This document shows positions 53,422 to 63,813 of a DNA stretch of 64,000 bases, piece after piece. Position 1 is the first letter of the stretch. Each line of letters opens with the position of its first letter. A model generated the notes under the pieces. The model was not told where the DNA came from and made no database searches. It saw only the letters and a program-made list of their open reading frames with translations. The position numbers and the translations under genes were made by a program. The stretch covers positions 1,922,001 to 1,986,000 of the forward strand of contig CM066303.1 of the NCBI GenBank assembly GCA_033807695.1, in the 5' to 3' direction. Origin of the DNA: Daedaleopsis sinensis (taxonomy: Eukaryota; Basidiomycota; Agaricomycetes; Polyporales; Polyporaceae).

Positions 53422-54258
53422 GGACCAGCTAGGCCCCGGAAACACCACGCAGCCCATCACTATTCGCGCCCGTCAGTCAATTCACGCAGTATGAAGACGA
53501 GTGGCTTCACAAGGAAGGCGAGCGACTACCGAAGGAGCGAGTACGGAGACATGCCATTCCAAGGGTCGAAGGAGCCGATGCCGAGCTGTCGGCGGCTGAC
53601 CGAGGTCGCCAGAGCTCTAGCCAGGACAGAGGAGGTGATCGATCGAGGGTCTGATCTAGGCGACCGCCACGGAGTCCAGCAATTGGTACGAAGGTCGTCG
53701 GAAGAGGCCCGGAAGACAAGGGAGTGAGGGGGACGGCCTTCCGAGGCCTATGAAGACGAGCGGATGGACTTCAGACGCGATCACGTGGTGACGCGCCACA
53801 AGACTAAGCGCTCTCGTGACCGCGGATGCAAGTCGAGCGGCGACGTGATAGGCTCGGTGCAAACACCTACCTAACCACCGGAGTGCGCCGTAGGGGTTCA
53901 GGAGAGGAGGATCGCGACGTGAGCGTGGGAGGAGCAGGGTTTCCTATGATTGGACGATTGGTAGGATAGTTGTAGTTTATTTGGTGACGATTTGTACAGT
54001 ATATAAGCCAGCGGGATTGCGGCCCAGCAAAGCAGCGCAGTAGCTCCAGAGATCGAGTCCGAGTCCAAGAATCATCTAGTCGACACTCAATTGAAGACCG
54101 TCCGTCTTCAAACCTCCTCTTGCAGACTAGCCTCACCCACGGAAGTTGCTTGACTTCCATCTGAAGTTGCTCAACTTCCTTGTCTATCGTCGACGGGCTA
54201 CGTGAAGAAGAGCGACTACACCGGGAACCTGTCCTCCACCTCGCAACCTACTAGGTAG
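53422..54258. other. 5' flank of the Gypsy element
   Basis: No gene is supported. TATATAAG at 54000-54007 probably drives the retroelement. Two palindromes follow: GGAAGTTGCTTGACTTCC at 54141-54158 and GAAGTTGCTCAACTTC at 54163-54178. A variant of the first, GGAAGTCGCTTGACT, recurs right after the polypurine tract at 60967. I could not define LTR boundaries or a tRNA primer site. Confidence 0.45.
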
Positions 54259-54738
54259 CTGATCTCGTGCTCGTTTGGGTGTGTGTTTCGCCCAGCGACC
54301 CAGAGTTACCCCATCATTCTGGAGCCCACCGCGAGGGGTTCAAGAACAGTCTCCACCGGTTCCGGCTCAAGAATCCCACGTTTGCGGCCGACGCGGAGCG
54401 AACGTATCCGTCGCCTCCATCGACAAACCGAACAGGCTTTAGAGGAAATCGAAGCAGAAGACCCCGAGAGAGCAGAGCAGCTCACTACCGTTATCGAGAA
54501 CAACTTCGCAGTTTTCGCAGACTCTCCGCTTACCGAACTAGAGGACGCTTCCGAAGACGAGCAGGAGGACATTGAAGTTCCGGACCATCCGTTCCTGACT
54601 TCAGAATCAATTAGTAACCCAAGACCTACGCTATCACATACCGCAGGGGCCTTCAACCTACCTAGGAACCCCCTTCCTTCCCTGCTAGCTTACGCCGCTC
54701 AAATATTACCTACGGCTCTACCACCCACAATCCATTCA

Positions 54739-57153
54739 ATGGCTAGCGCAGATCTATCGAAACTACCGTTGCGTACGGAAAGGAGTGCGCCCCAATTCGA
54801 TGAGGAATCTAAGGACACCGTCGAGCGGTACTTTGACGACCTTGCCCGACTTCTGAAGAAGCATAGCATCACTGATGAACAAGCTTGCAAGGCGGCGGCG
54901 GTCGACTACATACCAGCGGGAGTCGCCAAGCGATGGAAGTCCCTGCCGACGTTCTCGGACACCCAGAAGACGTATGAAGAATTCAAGACGGAGGTTCTAT
55001 CCTTCTACCTCGGGACGGATGCCCAGTACACCTGGACACTGCGAGAATACAATGAAGTCATCGGGGAAGCCGTACGTACGGGGATATCCAGCCTCGAAAC
55101 CTACATGAAGTTCTACGGCAAATTCTATCCCATCTACCGGTACTTGCATGCGAAGACCGAGCCAGAGCTAACGGAGCGCGACGCGTCGACAGCCTTGCTA
55201 CGGCTAGTTCCTATGCAGTACACAATGGCGGTATCCGCGCGGTTAGCACACCAGGTGCCTGCAAAACACAAAGAAGAAGCTTACACGGTCGCGCAAGTGC
55301 ATGAAGCAATTTCCTATTGTCTGGCGGACGGAGGCCCGTTCGGCGGGATCGGAAGTTGGTCAACTGCGACGTCCGGTAACCTCGCTCGAGTCAATCCTCC
55401 GGCTCCAGCCATGGCCTCCACGGTTACGGTGAAAACCGAGCCGGATCTATCGGCCTTCAAGCGGGAGATGATCTCCATGATGAGTTCGACCATGCGCGAC
55501 TTCGTGAGCCAGCAGAGGATGCAAGCCACGCAACCGCCGCAACAAGGGGAACAATACCCTCCACCACCACAACCTCCCCAGGGAAGGTACCAGCAGCAGC
55601 AAGGGGGCCTATACGGACGTAATCCACCCGCTAACGACGAATGCATCTACTGTGGCCTACCGGGATGTCGGTTGAAGACGTGCCCGAAAGTCGCAGAGGA
55701 CATGACGGCGGGACTCATCCGGAAGGACGTATATGACAAAATCATCCTACCAGGAGGCGGTGTGATCCCTCGTAGTCTGCCAGGGAACTGTATGCGCGAT
55801 AGAGTCAATGCTTGGCACGAAAAGAACCCAAACCAACGAGCGCGAGGAACCATGAGCAACATCTATCAGTTCGAGATGCAGGAAGACGAGCGTACCTTGG
55901 AAGAGGAGTTAGAAGTCCTCATGCACAAGGCAAACATGGTTAAAGAGCGCATGAACACTCGCTCGGGACGGCAGGTTTTTGATGGAGTCGAGCTAGAGAC
56001 GCGGCCTCGACGTATTACGCGCAACTCGGAGAAAGGGAGGGACGACACGCGGGCAGGGACGCCCGAGCGTGATCAGCCGCCTCACCAGCCGACGAGAGAG
56101 AAGGGAAAGGAGAAGGAGAAGCACGTTACCTGGGACACGAGGGCAAAAGAGCCTGAAGAGACCTTCCATCCCTATGCGCCGACTGTGGTACCCAGAGGCC
56201 AGGAACTGCCGAAGAAGGACGAACCACCGGTCAGAAGGACCGCAGCGATCATCGACCCGACCGCGGAAGAAAGAGTCTTCAACCGAAGCTTCGGAGACAG
56301 CCAGAGTATCACAGTGTCACCAGCCGAGCTACTCAGTATTTCTCCAGGACTCAGGAAGCGAGTGCATGAGGCCACAGCTCTCAGGCGAACGCAAGTCAGA
56401 GACGAGCAACTGCAGGAAGTGACCAACCGGGAAGGCGAGCGGCCTCGGAACAAGGTACTAGTGACCGAAGTTGCTGAAGACGAAGACTTCCTGGAAGACA
56501 ACCTCCAGACAGCAGGAAGTTCATCCTCAGGGACGGGAAGGCCGACGCTTGGATCCTTTGCATTCGTAGACCTGGACTATGAAGGCAGCGAGGACGAGGA
56601 CGAGGAGCCAAAGTCGCACAATGCACCGTATGTAGCTCCGGGACAAGGCTATCCTGCGAGCAGTCGGCGGAAGTCAACCATCGTAGCCTCGGAATCGGAG
56701 AAGCTGAGGTCGCTGTTCACCTGGGTAGCTCGAACGGACACGCCGACAGAGTGTACACTCGACGATGGGTCCCAGATCGTCGGTATAAACGACCAAATCG
56801 CTTATGCGTTGAAGATCCCCTACGATCCTACCAAGCGAAGGAGGATGATCAGCGCAAATGGGACGGTCGACATGACACTCGGGCTAGCAAAGAACGTGCC
56901 TGTGGAATTAGGTGGCGGGATCGTGGTCTACCTCCAGATGCATGTTGTGAAGGCAGCGCCTTACCAGATCCTCCTAGGAAGGCCGTTCATGACGGTGATG
57001 CGTGCGAGGTCGAGCAACTCTATGGATGGCCAATTGTCAATTACCGTCACTTGCCCTAACTCGAACCGCGAGTTGACGCTACCGACCTACGCGCATGGAG
57101 ACTCTCCGAGTTATGGACTCAGAGTCGAGGGTTTTCGGGCTTCGAGGATCTGA
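54739..57153 (+). CDS. Gypsy Gag with zinc knuckle and aspartic protease
   Basis: From ATG 54739 the protein is 804 residues (MASADLSKLPLRTERSAPQF). The frame is open back to 54259 without an ATG, and that upstream part looks coding (RRLHRQTEQALEEIEAEDPE), so a non-AUG or spliced start may add about 150 residues. Residues 10-200 form the capsid-like region (VERYFDDLARLLKKH, VAKRWKSLPTF, RYLHAKTEPEL). The knuckle is CIYCGLPGCRLKTC, C-x2-C-x4-C-x4-C, with Cys where retroviral knuckles have His. Near the C-terminus a retropepsin-like part reads TECTLDDGSQIVGINDQIAYAL, with Asp-Asp-Gly instead of Asp-Ser/Thr-Gly, and YQILLGRPFM. It packages element RNA and cleaves the polyproteins. The stop overlaps the pol start. 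Confidence 0.85.
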   Translation: MASADLSKLPLRTERSAPQFDEESKDTVERYFDDLARLLKKHSITDEQACKAAAVDYIPAGVAKRWKSLPTFSDTQKTYEEFKTEVLSFYLGTDAQYTWTLREYNEVIGEAVRTGISSLETYMKFYGKFYPIYRYLHAKTEPELTERDASTALLRLVPMQYTMAVSARLAHQVPAKHKEEAYTVAQVHEAISYCLADGGPFGGIGSWSTATSGNLARVNPPAPAMASTVTVKTEPDLSAFKREMISMMSSTMRDFVSQQRMQATQPPQQGEQYPPPPQPPQGRYQQQQGGLYGRNPPANDECIYCGLPGCRLKTCPKVAEDMTAGLIRKDVYDKIILPGGGVIPRSLPGNCMRDRVNAWHEKNPNQRARGTMSNIYQFEMQEDERTLEEELEVLMHKANMVKERMNTRSGRQVFDGVELETRPRRITRNSEKGRDDTRAGTPERDQPPHQPTREKGKEKEKHVTWDTRAKEPEETFHPYAPTVVPRGQELPKKDEPPVRRTAAIIDPTAEERVFNRSFGDSQSITVSPAELLSISPGLRKRVHEATALRRTQVRDEQLQEVTNREGERPRNKVLVTEVAEDEDFLEDNLQTAGSSSSGTGRPTLGSFAFVDLDYEGSEDEDEEPKSHNAPYVAPGQGYPASSRRKSTIVASESEKLRSLFTWVARTDTPTECTLDDGSQIVGINDQIAYALKIPYDPTKRRRMISANGTVDMTLGLAKNVPVELGGGIVVYLQMHVVKAAPYQILLGRPFMTVMRARSSNSMDGQLSITVTCPNSNRELTLPTYAHGDSPSYGLRVEGFRASRI

Positions 57154-60100
57154 TGAACAGTCAGGGAGAGGTCGCTCTCGTCCTCGACTATGACGCAAGA
57201 ACGGGTCAAGTTTTCACGACGGCGTACAAGGACTTAGAAAACCTAGAAAATTCCACAATTCAGTCAGCATATCTATCGGCCTGTGACGACTCCGAGACAA
57301 AGCAGAAAATCAAAACCATGTTCTCGAAAGTACCGATCCAGGAATCGGAAGGGGATAGAATGCGGAGCCGACAACCACATCGCGAAGTCGACCGAGCCCT
57401 CTTCCGAGGACGAGCACTCCCAGTATACGCTACGAAAACCAGAGGCAGAAGAGCAGTCAGAACCCGGTCTAGGTCCAGAGAAGCAGCAAGAGCGAGCGAG
57501 AAATCCGAGCCGAGCGAGCAAGAACAAGAGGCGGAAGGCGAGCAACTTCCAGAAGACGACGAGCGGCAAGCAGCCACCGAGGACCCCGAGAGCGTACGCA
57601 GCTACGTGAAATCGAAGAAGAAGTACAAGCCAGTGGATAAGAAAGTACGACCAGTGATTGGGGAGCTTCCAAAGCAATACATAATTGTACGGGAGATAAT
57701 CGGCGACCCTCTCGAAGGGATGAAGCCGCTTGACCTCAATCCAAAGCCTTTTGAACCAACTGGGCGGTACACAGCTGAACAACGCGAGAAGCTCCACAAA
57801 GTCAATGCTCACCTATCGGAAGAAGAGCTAGCTTTGCTAGACGACATGATGTGCAAACAGGAGCAGGGATTCGCTTGGGAAGACAGCGAGCGTGGCCACT
57901 TCAGGACGGACATGTTCCCACCAGTGAAGTTTGCGGTTGTGCCTCACACTCCGTGGATTGAAACGAATTTCCCCATTCCACCCGGAACCTACCAACAAAT
58001 CTGTGAGATCATGAAGAAGAAAATAGAATCAGGCGTATACGAACCCTCAAATGCGTCTTACCGATCCAGGTGGTTCTGTGTGCTGAAGAAGGACGGGAGT
58101 CTGAGGATCGTCCATAGTCTGGAGCCGCTCAACAGAGTCTCTATTCAACACAGCGGTGTACCACCGATACCCGACCACATGGCAGAACGCTTTGCAGGGC
58201 GTGCGTGCGGGACGACCTTGGATCTATACGTTGGATACGACGAGAGGATCCTGGACGAAGAGTCGCGCGACCTCACGACCTTCCAAACGCCTTTCGGAGC
58301 CATGCGACTGACGACGCTACCAATGGGATGGACAAATTCAGTACCCATCTTCCACGACGACGTGACCTACATATTGCAGCCTGAAATTCCGGATACGACA
58401 ATTCCCTACATCGACGACGTACCTGTCATTGGACCGGAGTCTTCCTACGAACGGGAAGATGGTTCTTTCGAGTGTATGAAGGGGAATCCAGGCATCAGGA
58501 GGTACATCTGGGAGCACATGCAAGACGTCAACAGGATTGTACAGCGGATGAAACATGCGGGAGGTACCTTCTCGGGCAAGAAGTTCGTCTGCGCGGCGCG
58601 CGACTTCGTAGCGGTGGGACATCGATGCACACTGGAAGGCCGTCTTCCAGAGAGAGGTTGCGTGGATGCGGTACTCAAATGGGGACCGTGTAAAAATGTT
58701 TCCGAAGTACGGTCGTTCTTGGGAACGGTAGGCGTTGGGAGGATCTTCATCAAGAACTTCGGGAAGAAGGCCGCGCCATTAGTCAAGCTCACGCGGAAGG
58801 ACGTACCGTTCGAATGGGGAGAGGAACAGGACAAGGCCATGGAGGATCTAAAGACAGCATTAGTGGAATCCCCGGCCTTGAAGTCGATCAACTACGAGTC
58901 GAAGGCCCCGGTAATTCTAGCGGTGGACACCTCTTATATCGCGGTCGGCTACCAGCTGTGTCAAGAGGATCCGGAAGACCCGCGGAAACGATACTACAAC
59001 CGCTTTGGATCCATTACCTTGAACGAAAGGGAAGCCAGATTCTCGCAACCGAAGCTCGAGCTATATGGTCTGTACCGAGCATTGAAGGCGCTCCGCTTCT
59101 GGCTGGTCGGTGTACGAAACCTAATAGTAGAAATGGATGCGACATCTACGAAAGCCATGATCCAGAATCCGGATGTCGCGCCGAATGCAGTCATGAATAG
59201 GTGGATCATTAGCATCAATATGTTCCACTTCGAAATGCGGCACGTACCTGGAATCTCCCATGGACCGGACGGTCTCAGCCGACGACCTGCGCAGCCTGAA
59301 GACGAACCAGAAGAAGCAGACAACGGAGAATTCGATGACTGGGTGGACAACATGTACGGCTTTACACACCTCATAAATCCACCTCCACACTTGGGAGACG
59401 CTCCTCTACAACACGAGGTTAAGCGGAAAACGAGCAACTTCAAGACGGAAGCGATGGGCTTCAGTGCGCTCATGCAGCAGACAAGCGGGACGGCGGGCAA
59501 GCTACCGGACATTCCAGAAATTGACTACGCAATTGTACCGCGCACGGAGGTTGCCCAGAAGTTTGACCACAGAATAGCGAACGTCTACGAATTTCTGTGC
59601 ACCAAGAGAAGACCGAAGCTGGTTCAGAAGGAGCTCGATGCGTTCGTCAAATACGCAGGACAATTCTTCGTGAAGGATGGCCGACTATGGAAGATAGCGA
59701 AGAATGGGAACCACAGGAGAGTACTACCCCCAGAACTACGGGCGAAAGCGTTCGTGAGCATGCACGACTTCATAGGACACAGAGGCGTACAGGCGACAAT
59801 CTCCTTCGTGGCCGAACGGTTCTGGTGGCCAGAAATGAAGGCGGATGTGGCCTGGTATGTGAGAAGCTGCCACCAATGTCAAATTCGCCAAACTACGCGG
59901 ATCTACATACCACCTTCAGTTTCCTATCCTGCGGCGCCGTTCGTACGAGTTCACGTCGACTCTATGGACATGCCTGGCTCGTACAAGCACTTCTTCCATG
60001 CGAGGTGTGCAACCACAAGTTATGCTGAAGGGCGGGCAAGTACAGTCCAAACAGCGAAGGCGGTCGGCGACTGGATCTATCAAGACCTGCTGTGCAGATG

Positions 60101-60923
60101 GGGAGCGCTGTCCGAGATCGTTTCAGACAACGGAAGTCCATGGGTTGCAGCGTTGGAGTACCTGGCAAAGCAATACCACGTCAAGCACATACAGATCTCA
60201 GGATACAACTCACGAGCGAACGGAATCGTCGAGCGGCCTCATTTCCACGTCCGGGACGCGCTCTTCAAAGCATGCGAAGGTGATACGACGCAATGGGTGG
60301 CGCGGGTATATTCAGTACTCTGGGCGGACCGAATCACAGTACGCAGGAGACTAGGGTGCTCACCCTACTACGCGGTAACTGGGACGGATCCAATCCTGCC
60401 CATGGACATCACAGAAGCCACGTACCTGCTGCCTATACCGACGAAGCTCGTGTCCACAACGGAGTTGATCACCAACAGGGCGATGGCCTTGCAGAAAAGA
60501 CCGGAGGACATAGCGCGGTTGCGGTCAACCGTCTACCGAACACGCGTCCAAGCTGCGGAACTATTCGAGAAGGAACACAGCGCAACCATCCGAGACTTCA
60601 ACTTCCAGCGAGGGAGGCTGGTTCTGATGCGGAACACGGCAATTGAGAAGTCGCTCAACAGGAAGATGAGACCACGGTACCTAGGCCCTCTAGTAGTGAT
60701 ATCGCGCAACAGAGGCGGCGCGTACATCATTGCAGAACTCGATGGGACCGTCTTCGATCGACCCATAGCGGCCTTCAGAATCATCCCCTACCTAGCGCGT
60801 GAGGACCCAATCAACTTCAATATTGAGGAACTGGACGCACCACAGAGCCGACTGCAAGAATTAGAAAACACAACAGAAAACTACGAAGAGGAAGGATTAG
60901 CAGGCGACGACGAACACGGCTGA
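57153..60923 (+). CDS. Gypsy Pol: reverse transcriptase, RNase H, integrase
   Basis: 1256 residues. Its ATG shares one base with the gag stop (TGATG), so translation probably uses termination-reinitiation. The first 180 residues are charged linker. RT motifs: RSRWFCVLKKDGSLRIVHSL, TTFQTPFGAMRLTTLPMGW and the catalytic IPYIDDVPVIGP (about residues 417-428). RNase H: ILAVDTSYIAVGYQLCQ, PKLELYGLYRAL, IVEMDATSTKAM, GPDGLSR. Integrase: HHCC finger HDFIGHRGVQA with SCHQCQI, then the catalytic triad Asp936 (VHVDSMD), Asp991 (IVSDNGSPW) and Glu1027 (GIVERPHFH), a DD35E spacing. The C-terminus RPRYLGPLVVISRN resembles the GPY/F module. No chromodomain is seen. All catalytic residues are present. Confidence 0.92.
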   Translation: MNSQGEVALVLDYDARTGQVFTTAYKDLENLENSTIQSAYLSACDDSETKQKIKTMFSKVPIQESEGDRMRSRQPHREVDRALFRGRALPVYATKTRGRRAVRTRSRSREAARASEKSEPSEQEQEAEGEQLPEDDERQAATEDPESVRSYVKSKKKYKPVDKKVRPVIGELPKQYIIVREIIGDPLEGMKPLDLNPKPFEPTGRYTAEQREKLHKVNAHLSEEELALLDDMMCKQEQGFAWEDSERGHFRTDMFPPVKFAVVPHTPWIETNFPIPPGTYQQICEIMKKKIESGVYEPSNASYRSRWFCVLKKDGSLRIVHSLEPLNRVSIQHSGVPPIPDHMAERFAGRACGTTLDLYVGYDERILDEESRDLTTFQTPFGAMRLTTLPMGWTNSVPIFHDDVTYILQPEIPDTTIPYIDDVPVIGPESSYEREDGSFECMKGNPGIRRYIWEHMQDVNRIVQRMKHAGGTFSGKKFVCAARDFVAVGHRCTLEGRLPERGCVDAVLKWGPCKNVSEVRSFLGTVGVGRIFIKNFGKKAAPLVKLTRKDVPFEWGEEQDKAMEDLKTALVESPALKSINYESKAPVILAVDTSYIAVGYQLCQEDPEDPRKRYYNRFGSITLNEREARFSQPKLELYGLYRALKALRFWLVGVRNLIVEMDATSTKAMIQNPDVAPNAVMNRWIISINMFHFEMRHVPGISHGPDGLSRRPAQPEDEPEEADNGEFDDWVDNMYGFTHLINPPPHLGDAPLQHEVKRKTSNFKTEAMGFSALMQQTSGTAGKLPDIPEIDYAIVPRTEVAQKFDHRIANVYEFLCTKRRPKLVQKELDAFVKYAGQFFVKDGRLWKIAKNGNHRRVLPPELRAKAFVSMHDFIGHRGVQATISFVAERFWWPEMKADVAWYVRSCHQCQIRQTTRIYIPPSVSYPAAPFVRVHVDSMDMPGSYKHFFHARCATTSYAEGRASTVQTAKAVGDWIYQDLLCRWGALSEIVSDNGSPWVAALEYLAKQYHVKHIQISGYNSRANGIVERPHFHVRDALFKACEGDTTQWVARVYSVLWADRITVRRRLGCSPYYAVTGTDPILPMDITEATYLLPIPTKLVSTTELITNRAMALQKRPEDIARLRSTVYRTRVQAAELFEKEHSATIRDFNFQRGRLVLMRNTAIEKSLNRKMRPRYLGPLVVISRNRGGAYIIAELDGTVFDRPIAAFRIIPYLAREDPINFNIEELDAPQSRLQELENTTENYEEEGLAGDDEHG

Positions 60924-60949
60924 CACTCACGTTGACGAGGACGTCAAAT

Positions 60950-60971
60950 GGAAAAAGTGGGGGGGAGGAAG
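60950..60971 (+). other. Probable polypurine tract of the Gypsy element
   Basis: A run of 22 purines with one T (GGAAAAAGTGGG followed by GGGGAGGAAG) lies 26 bp past the pol stop. This is the expected place for the plus-strand primer just before a 3' LTR. Confidence 0.55.
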
Positions 60972-61375
60972 TCGCTTGACTACGGAAGTCAATTCCTCTA
61001 CAGGCCGAAGAGCGCTTCAAGAGGCGCTTCGCGCGTCGGTCATCTCGGAGATCACACAAGAAGAAGAGCAGAAGGCGATGCGATACATTCGGGATACTAG
61101 ATACAGTACAGATTAAGACGGACAACAGAAGCTGAGCGCGACGGGATACGGGAAAGAAAACCAGAAGGAGACATTACAAAGCCCAGAGCGACAGGAGGGA
61201 GACGGAGAGACTAGTCCGCGGGAGACAGAGACAAGCAGAGGAGATATATGCGCGAAAAACAGAAAACAAGACAGCGCGAGCCGCGCGACGACAGGACGAG
61301 ACGACGACCAAGCAGGAGATGACAAGAAAAGCTAATAACAAGAAGTCCGTGGACGCGCGCGCGTCGAAGAAGTCC
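60972..61375. other. Purine-rich spacer after the Gypsy element
   Basis: About 400 bp, strongly purine-biased on the plus strand from 61060 to 61330 (GAAGAAGAGCAGAAGG, GGAGGGAGACGGAGAGAC). It is either 3' LTR or the 3' UTR of the minus-strand gene. No LTR partner was found upstream. Confidence 0.4.
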
Positions 61376-63640
61376 CTACTCGGCATTGCGAAGAAGCTCG
61401 AGGAGATCCTCACGATAGCCATTGGACGCCACCAAGTCCTTGAAGGACCGCACGTCGTCGCACCCTTCGATCTTCACGCCAAAATCGAGCTGGGTCTGTC
61501 GAGTCTCGCGGCGGGAAAGCTGCCGAATGGACACCAAGTCCTCGACGATGCGCGCGCGTGCGAGGCTGACCTGCGAGCGAAGATGGTTGACCTTCGCGAC
61601 GACCTCCGGCGAGAAGCTGACCGGCTCCGGCGACTTGCGCTTGGAAGATGAGGACTTGATCGAGATCTTGAGGGGCGTCGCCGGTTGGGAAGTCGACTTG
61701 GAGGGGCTCGGCTTCTCCTTCTTGACGCTGCCAGAAGCGCGAGACGAACGAGGAGGCGGCGTAGAGTCGTCGGGTTCGGCCTTGCTGTTGCCATAGTCCT
61801 CGAGCAGGCGGCCCTTCTCGTCGAGCGAAGGATAACGCGTAGGACCCTCCGGGTACGGGTAGACGGGGGTGTCCTTCCGGATGGTCTTCGGACGAAGACG
61901 CTCCTGGAGCGCGGCCTTGTCGACGGAGAGGAATTTGTGCGAGTTCCTCTCGAACTGGCGGACGAAGTCGACGGCGAGAAGACGGTCGGCGGGCGGCAGC
62001 TGCGAGGGTTCCCGGAAGGAAAACCCAACGCCGTTGTACATCGCGCCGATGCGGGCGTGCACTAGAAAGAAGACAAGAAGTCAGCAAGAATACCAAGAGA
62101 AGAAGGGGGAAGGTACTGACCTTTGACCGTCCCCTGGACGCTCAGGTGGTCGTACGCGCAAGAGAAGCTTTTCCCCTTCTTCTTGCAGAAGTTGCAGCGG
62201 AACGCGGAAGGGTCCGGACGTCTGCAGGTGACCCCGGCGCGACGGCACTCGTCGCAGTCGCCCTCGATCTGCACGGCGCTGGACAACTCCACGGAACCTT
62301 GGCGAGTGGAAGGAGGCTTCTTGTTGCGCTTCTTGACCCTAGGCGACAACTCGACGACGGGAGGCGGACGTTTGCGGGGCGAGGTGCGGGACTTCTTCTT
62401 AGGAGGCTCCTCCTCCTCGAGTTGGTCGACTTCTTCTTCGCCTTCATCGTCGACCTCGCCCTCGGCATCGCGGTCGGAATCGTCCGCGGGAGGAGAAACC
62501 GCCTTACGCTTTCCCTTGTCGACGGGCTTCTTGGGCGGCTCGCTCTCATCGGTGCTGAAGAAGAGGGGCGTCTTCTTCCTCTTCAGCGGCAGCTGAGACA
62601 GCGGAGGAGGAGGAGGTTGGTCAGGCGAGAGGGGGGAGCGTGTGCGGAAACGACGAGGAGAGTCGCGCTGGGCAGCGTCGGCCAGAGGCTCGTCGTCAGA
62701 AGCTTCCTCGTCGGGAACGTACTCGACACCAGTGACCATCGCAGCCAGGAAGGCGTCGCCAGGAAGGGCATCGGGGTCAGACGAAGGCGCGGTTGACGAG
62801 GAAGTGGGGCGTGTGACGAGCATCCTCGTGAGACGCTTCTTGTCGAGGACCGGGACGTAACGCATGCCGGACAGCAAAGGCAAGAACTGGTCGACGCGAG
62901 TGTCGATGGTTTCACGAGAGGCGCGCATGTCGGGCGGGTAATCGGCGACCTCCATCCAGCGTGGCTGGATGATCTCGTGGTACCAATTCACTGCAAGGAA
63001 GAAGCGGTCTTAGTCAAGCAAGAGTGAGGGCGAAGAACGTGAGTACTTACGCTCGAAGAAGCCCAGCCGAAGGCGGTGAGCCTGGAAGGCGATGTCGATC
63101 TCCAGCGGGGACTCCGTGACGGTGCTCGAAACCGCGAACAGCCGCAACCGGCGAGAAGTCAGCGCGTACGAGCGAAAGAACTCCGAGACCAGGGAGGGCG
63201 GCGCGTAAAACTCGAACGTCGGGAGCGCGGCGAGGAGCAGGGGATCCAGGTACCAATTCCACTCTGGGACGAGACGGTGCTGCGAAAAAGGAATGTGTCA
63301 GCGAGACAAGACTTGGAAGGCCGGGACGGCGTACCAGAGCCATGACGATACGATCAAACATGGCCTTGAACGTGCCATATGAGAACGTAGCGAGCTGGTC
63401 GTCGGTGTACTCTTCCAAGATCGCCCGGAAGTCGCTGATCGTCAGCGGAGCGGCGTCCTGATCGCGAAGCTCGTCAGGCGTAGTAGGAACGGGCTCCTCA
63501 CAGCCAAGTCGATCGGATTCACGCGTGAATTGCAACGGGAGCCACTTGAACAGCTCCTTGGGGATCGGTCGCCGAGGAGCATCGGAAGACGAGCGAGTGG
63601 CGGCGACGTTGGAAGACGAGCGACGGTTGGAAGCGGACAT
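61376..63640 (-). CDS. Zn2Cys6-like cluster protein linked to the retroelement
   Basis: Four exons, 63640..63335, 63279..63051, 62990..62121 and 62061..61376, give 696 residues with closed phases and GT-AG introns (55-60 bp). Residues 25-175 are a folded N-terminal domain (KELFKWLPLQFTRESDRLG, FSYGTFKAMFDRIVMAL, WNWYLDPLLLAALPTFEFY). The middle is acidic and basic low-complexity (DDEGEEEVDQLEEEEPPKKK), followed by basic KKKSRTSPRKRPPP, a nuclear signal. Near residues 425-460, CDECRRAGVTC, then RRPDPSAFRC, then NFCKKKGKSFSC give C-x2-C-x6-C-x9-C-x2-C-x8-C, the spacing of a fungal Zn2Cys6 binuclear cluster. The C-terminus is a helical domain (NHLRSQVSLARARIVEDL). The gene runs opposite to the Gypsy. 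I think such proteins are multicopy in mushroom genomes beside retroelements, but that needs a search. No enzyme domain is visible. Confidence 0.72.
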
Positions 63641-63813
63641 GGTGGGCGATGGATGAGAAGACGAGAGGAGAATGCACGAAGGTGGACAACCAGAAGGCCA
63701 AAACGTTTATTAAGGGCGACAGTCAGAAGAACGTGAAGGGAACCGTGAAGTACAACGTCCAAATGCGGTAATCTAAGCGCTCTCCGCGCGACGGCGATCG
63801 AGGGCGGCCCCAA
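63641..63813. other. Short intergenic gap
   Basis: Some 173 bp between the start of the Zn2Cys6-like gene and the stop of the next minus-strand gene, too short for much beyond a promoter and a 3' UTR. Confidence 0.4.

Larger units (their letters stand above)
54000..60971 (+). mobile_element. Ty3/Gypsy LTR retrotransposon, apparently intact coding region
   Basis: A promoter-like TATA box, gag with protease, pol with RT, RNase H and integrase in that (Gypsy) order, then a polypurine tract. Both frames are uninterrupted, so the copy may be young. LTRs were not found: the TATA-region sequence does not recur before the window ends. Coordinates run from the TATA box to the polypurine tract and understate the full element. 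Confidence 0.82.

Noticed and set aside
53422..54000. LINE endonuclease domain upstream of the reverse transcriptase
   Set aside because: Frames here are short and lack the endonuclease motifs, so the element is called 5'-truncated.
53422..61375. LTR pair around the Gypsy element
   Set aside because: The TATA region at 53,940-54,060 is not repeated downstream within the window; only a 15-base GGAAGT(T/C)GCTTGACT similarity at 54141 and 60967, too little to call LTRs.
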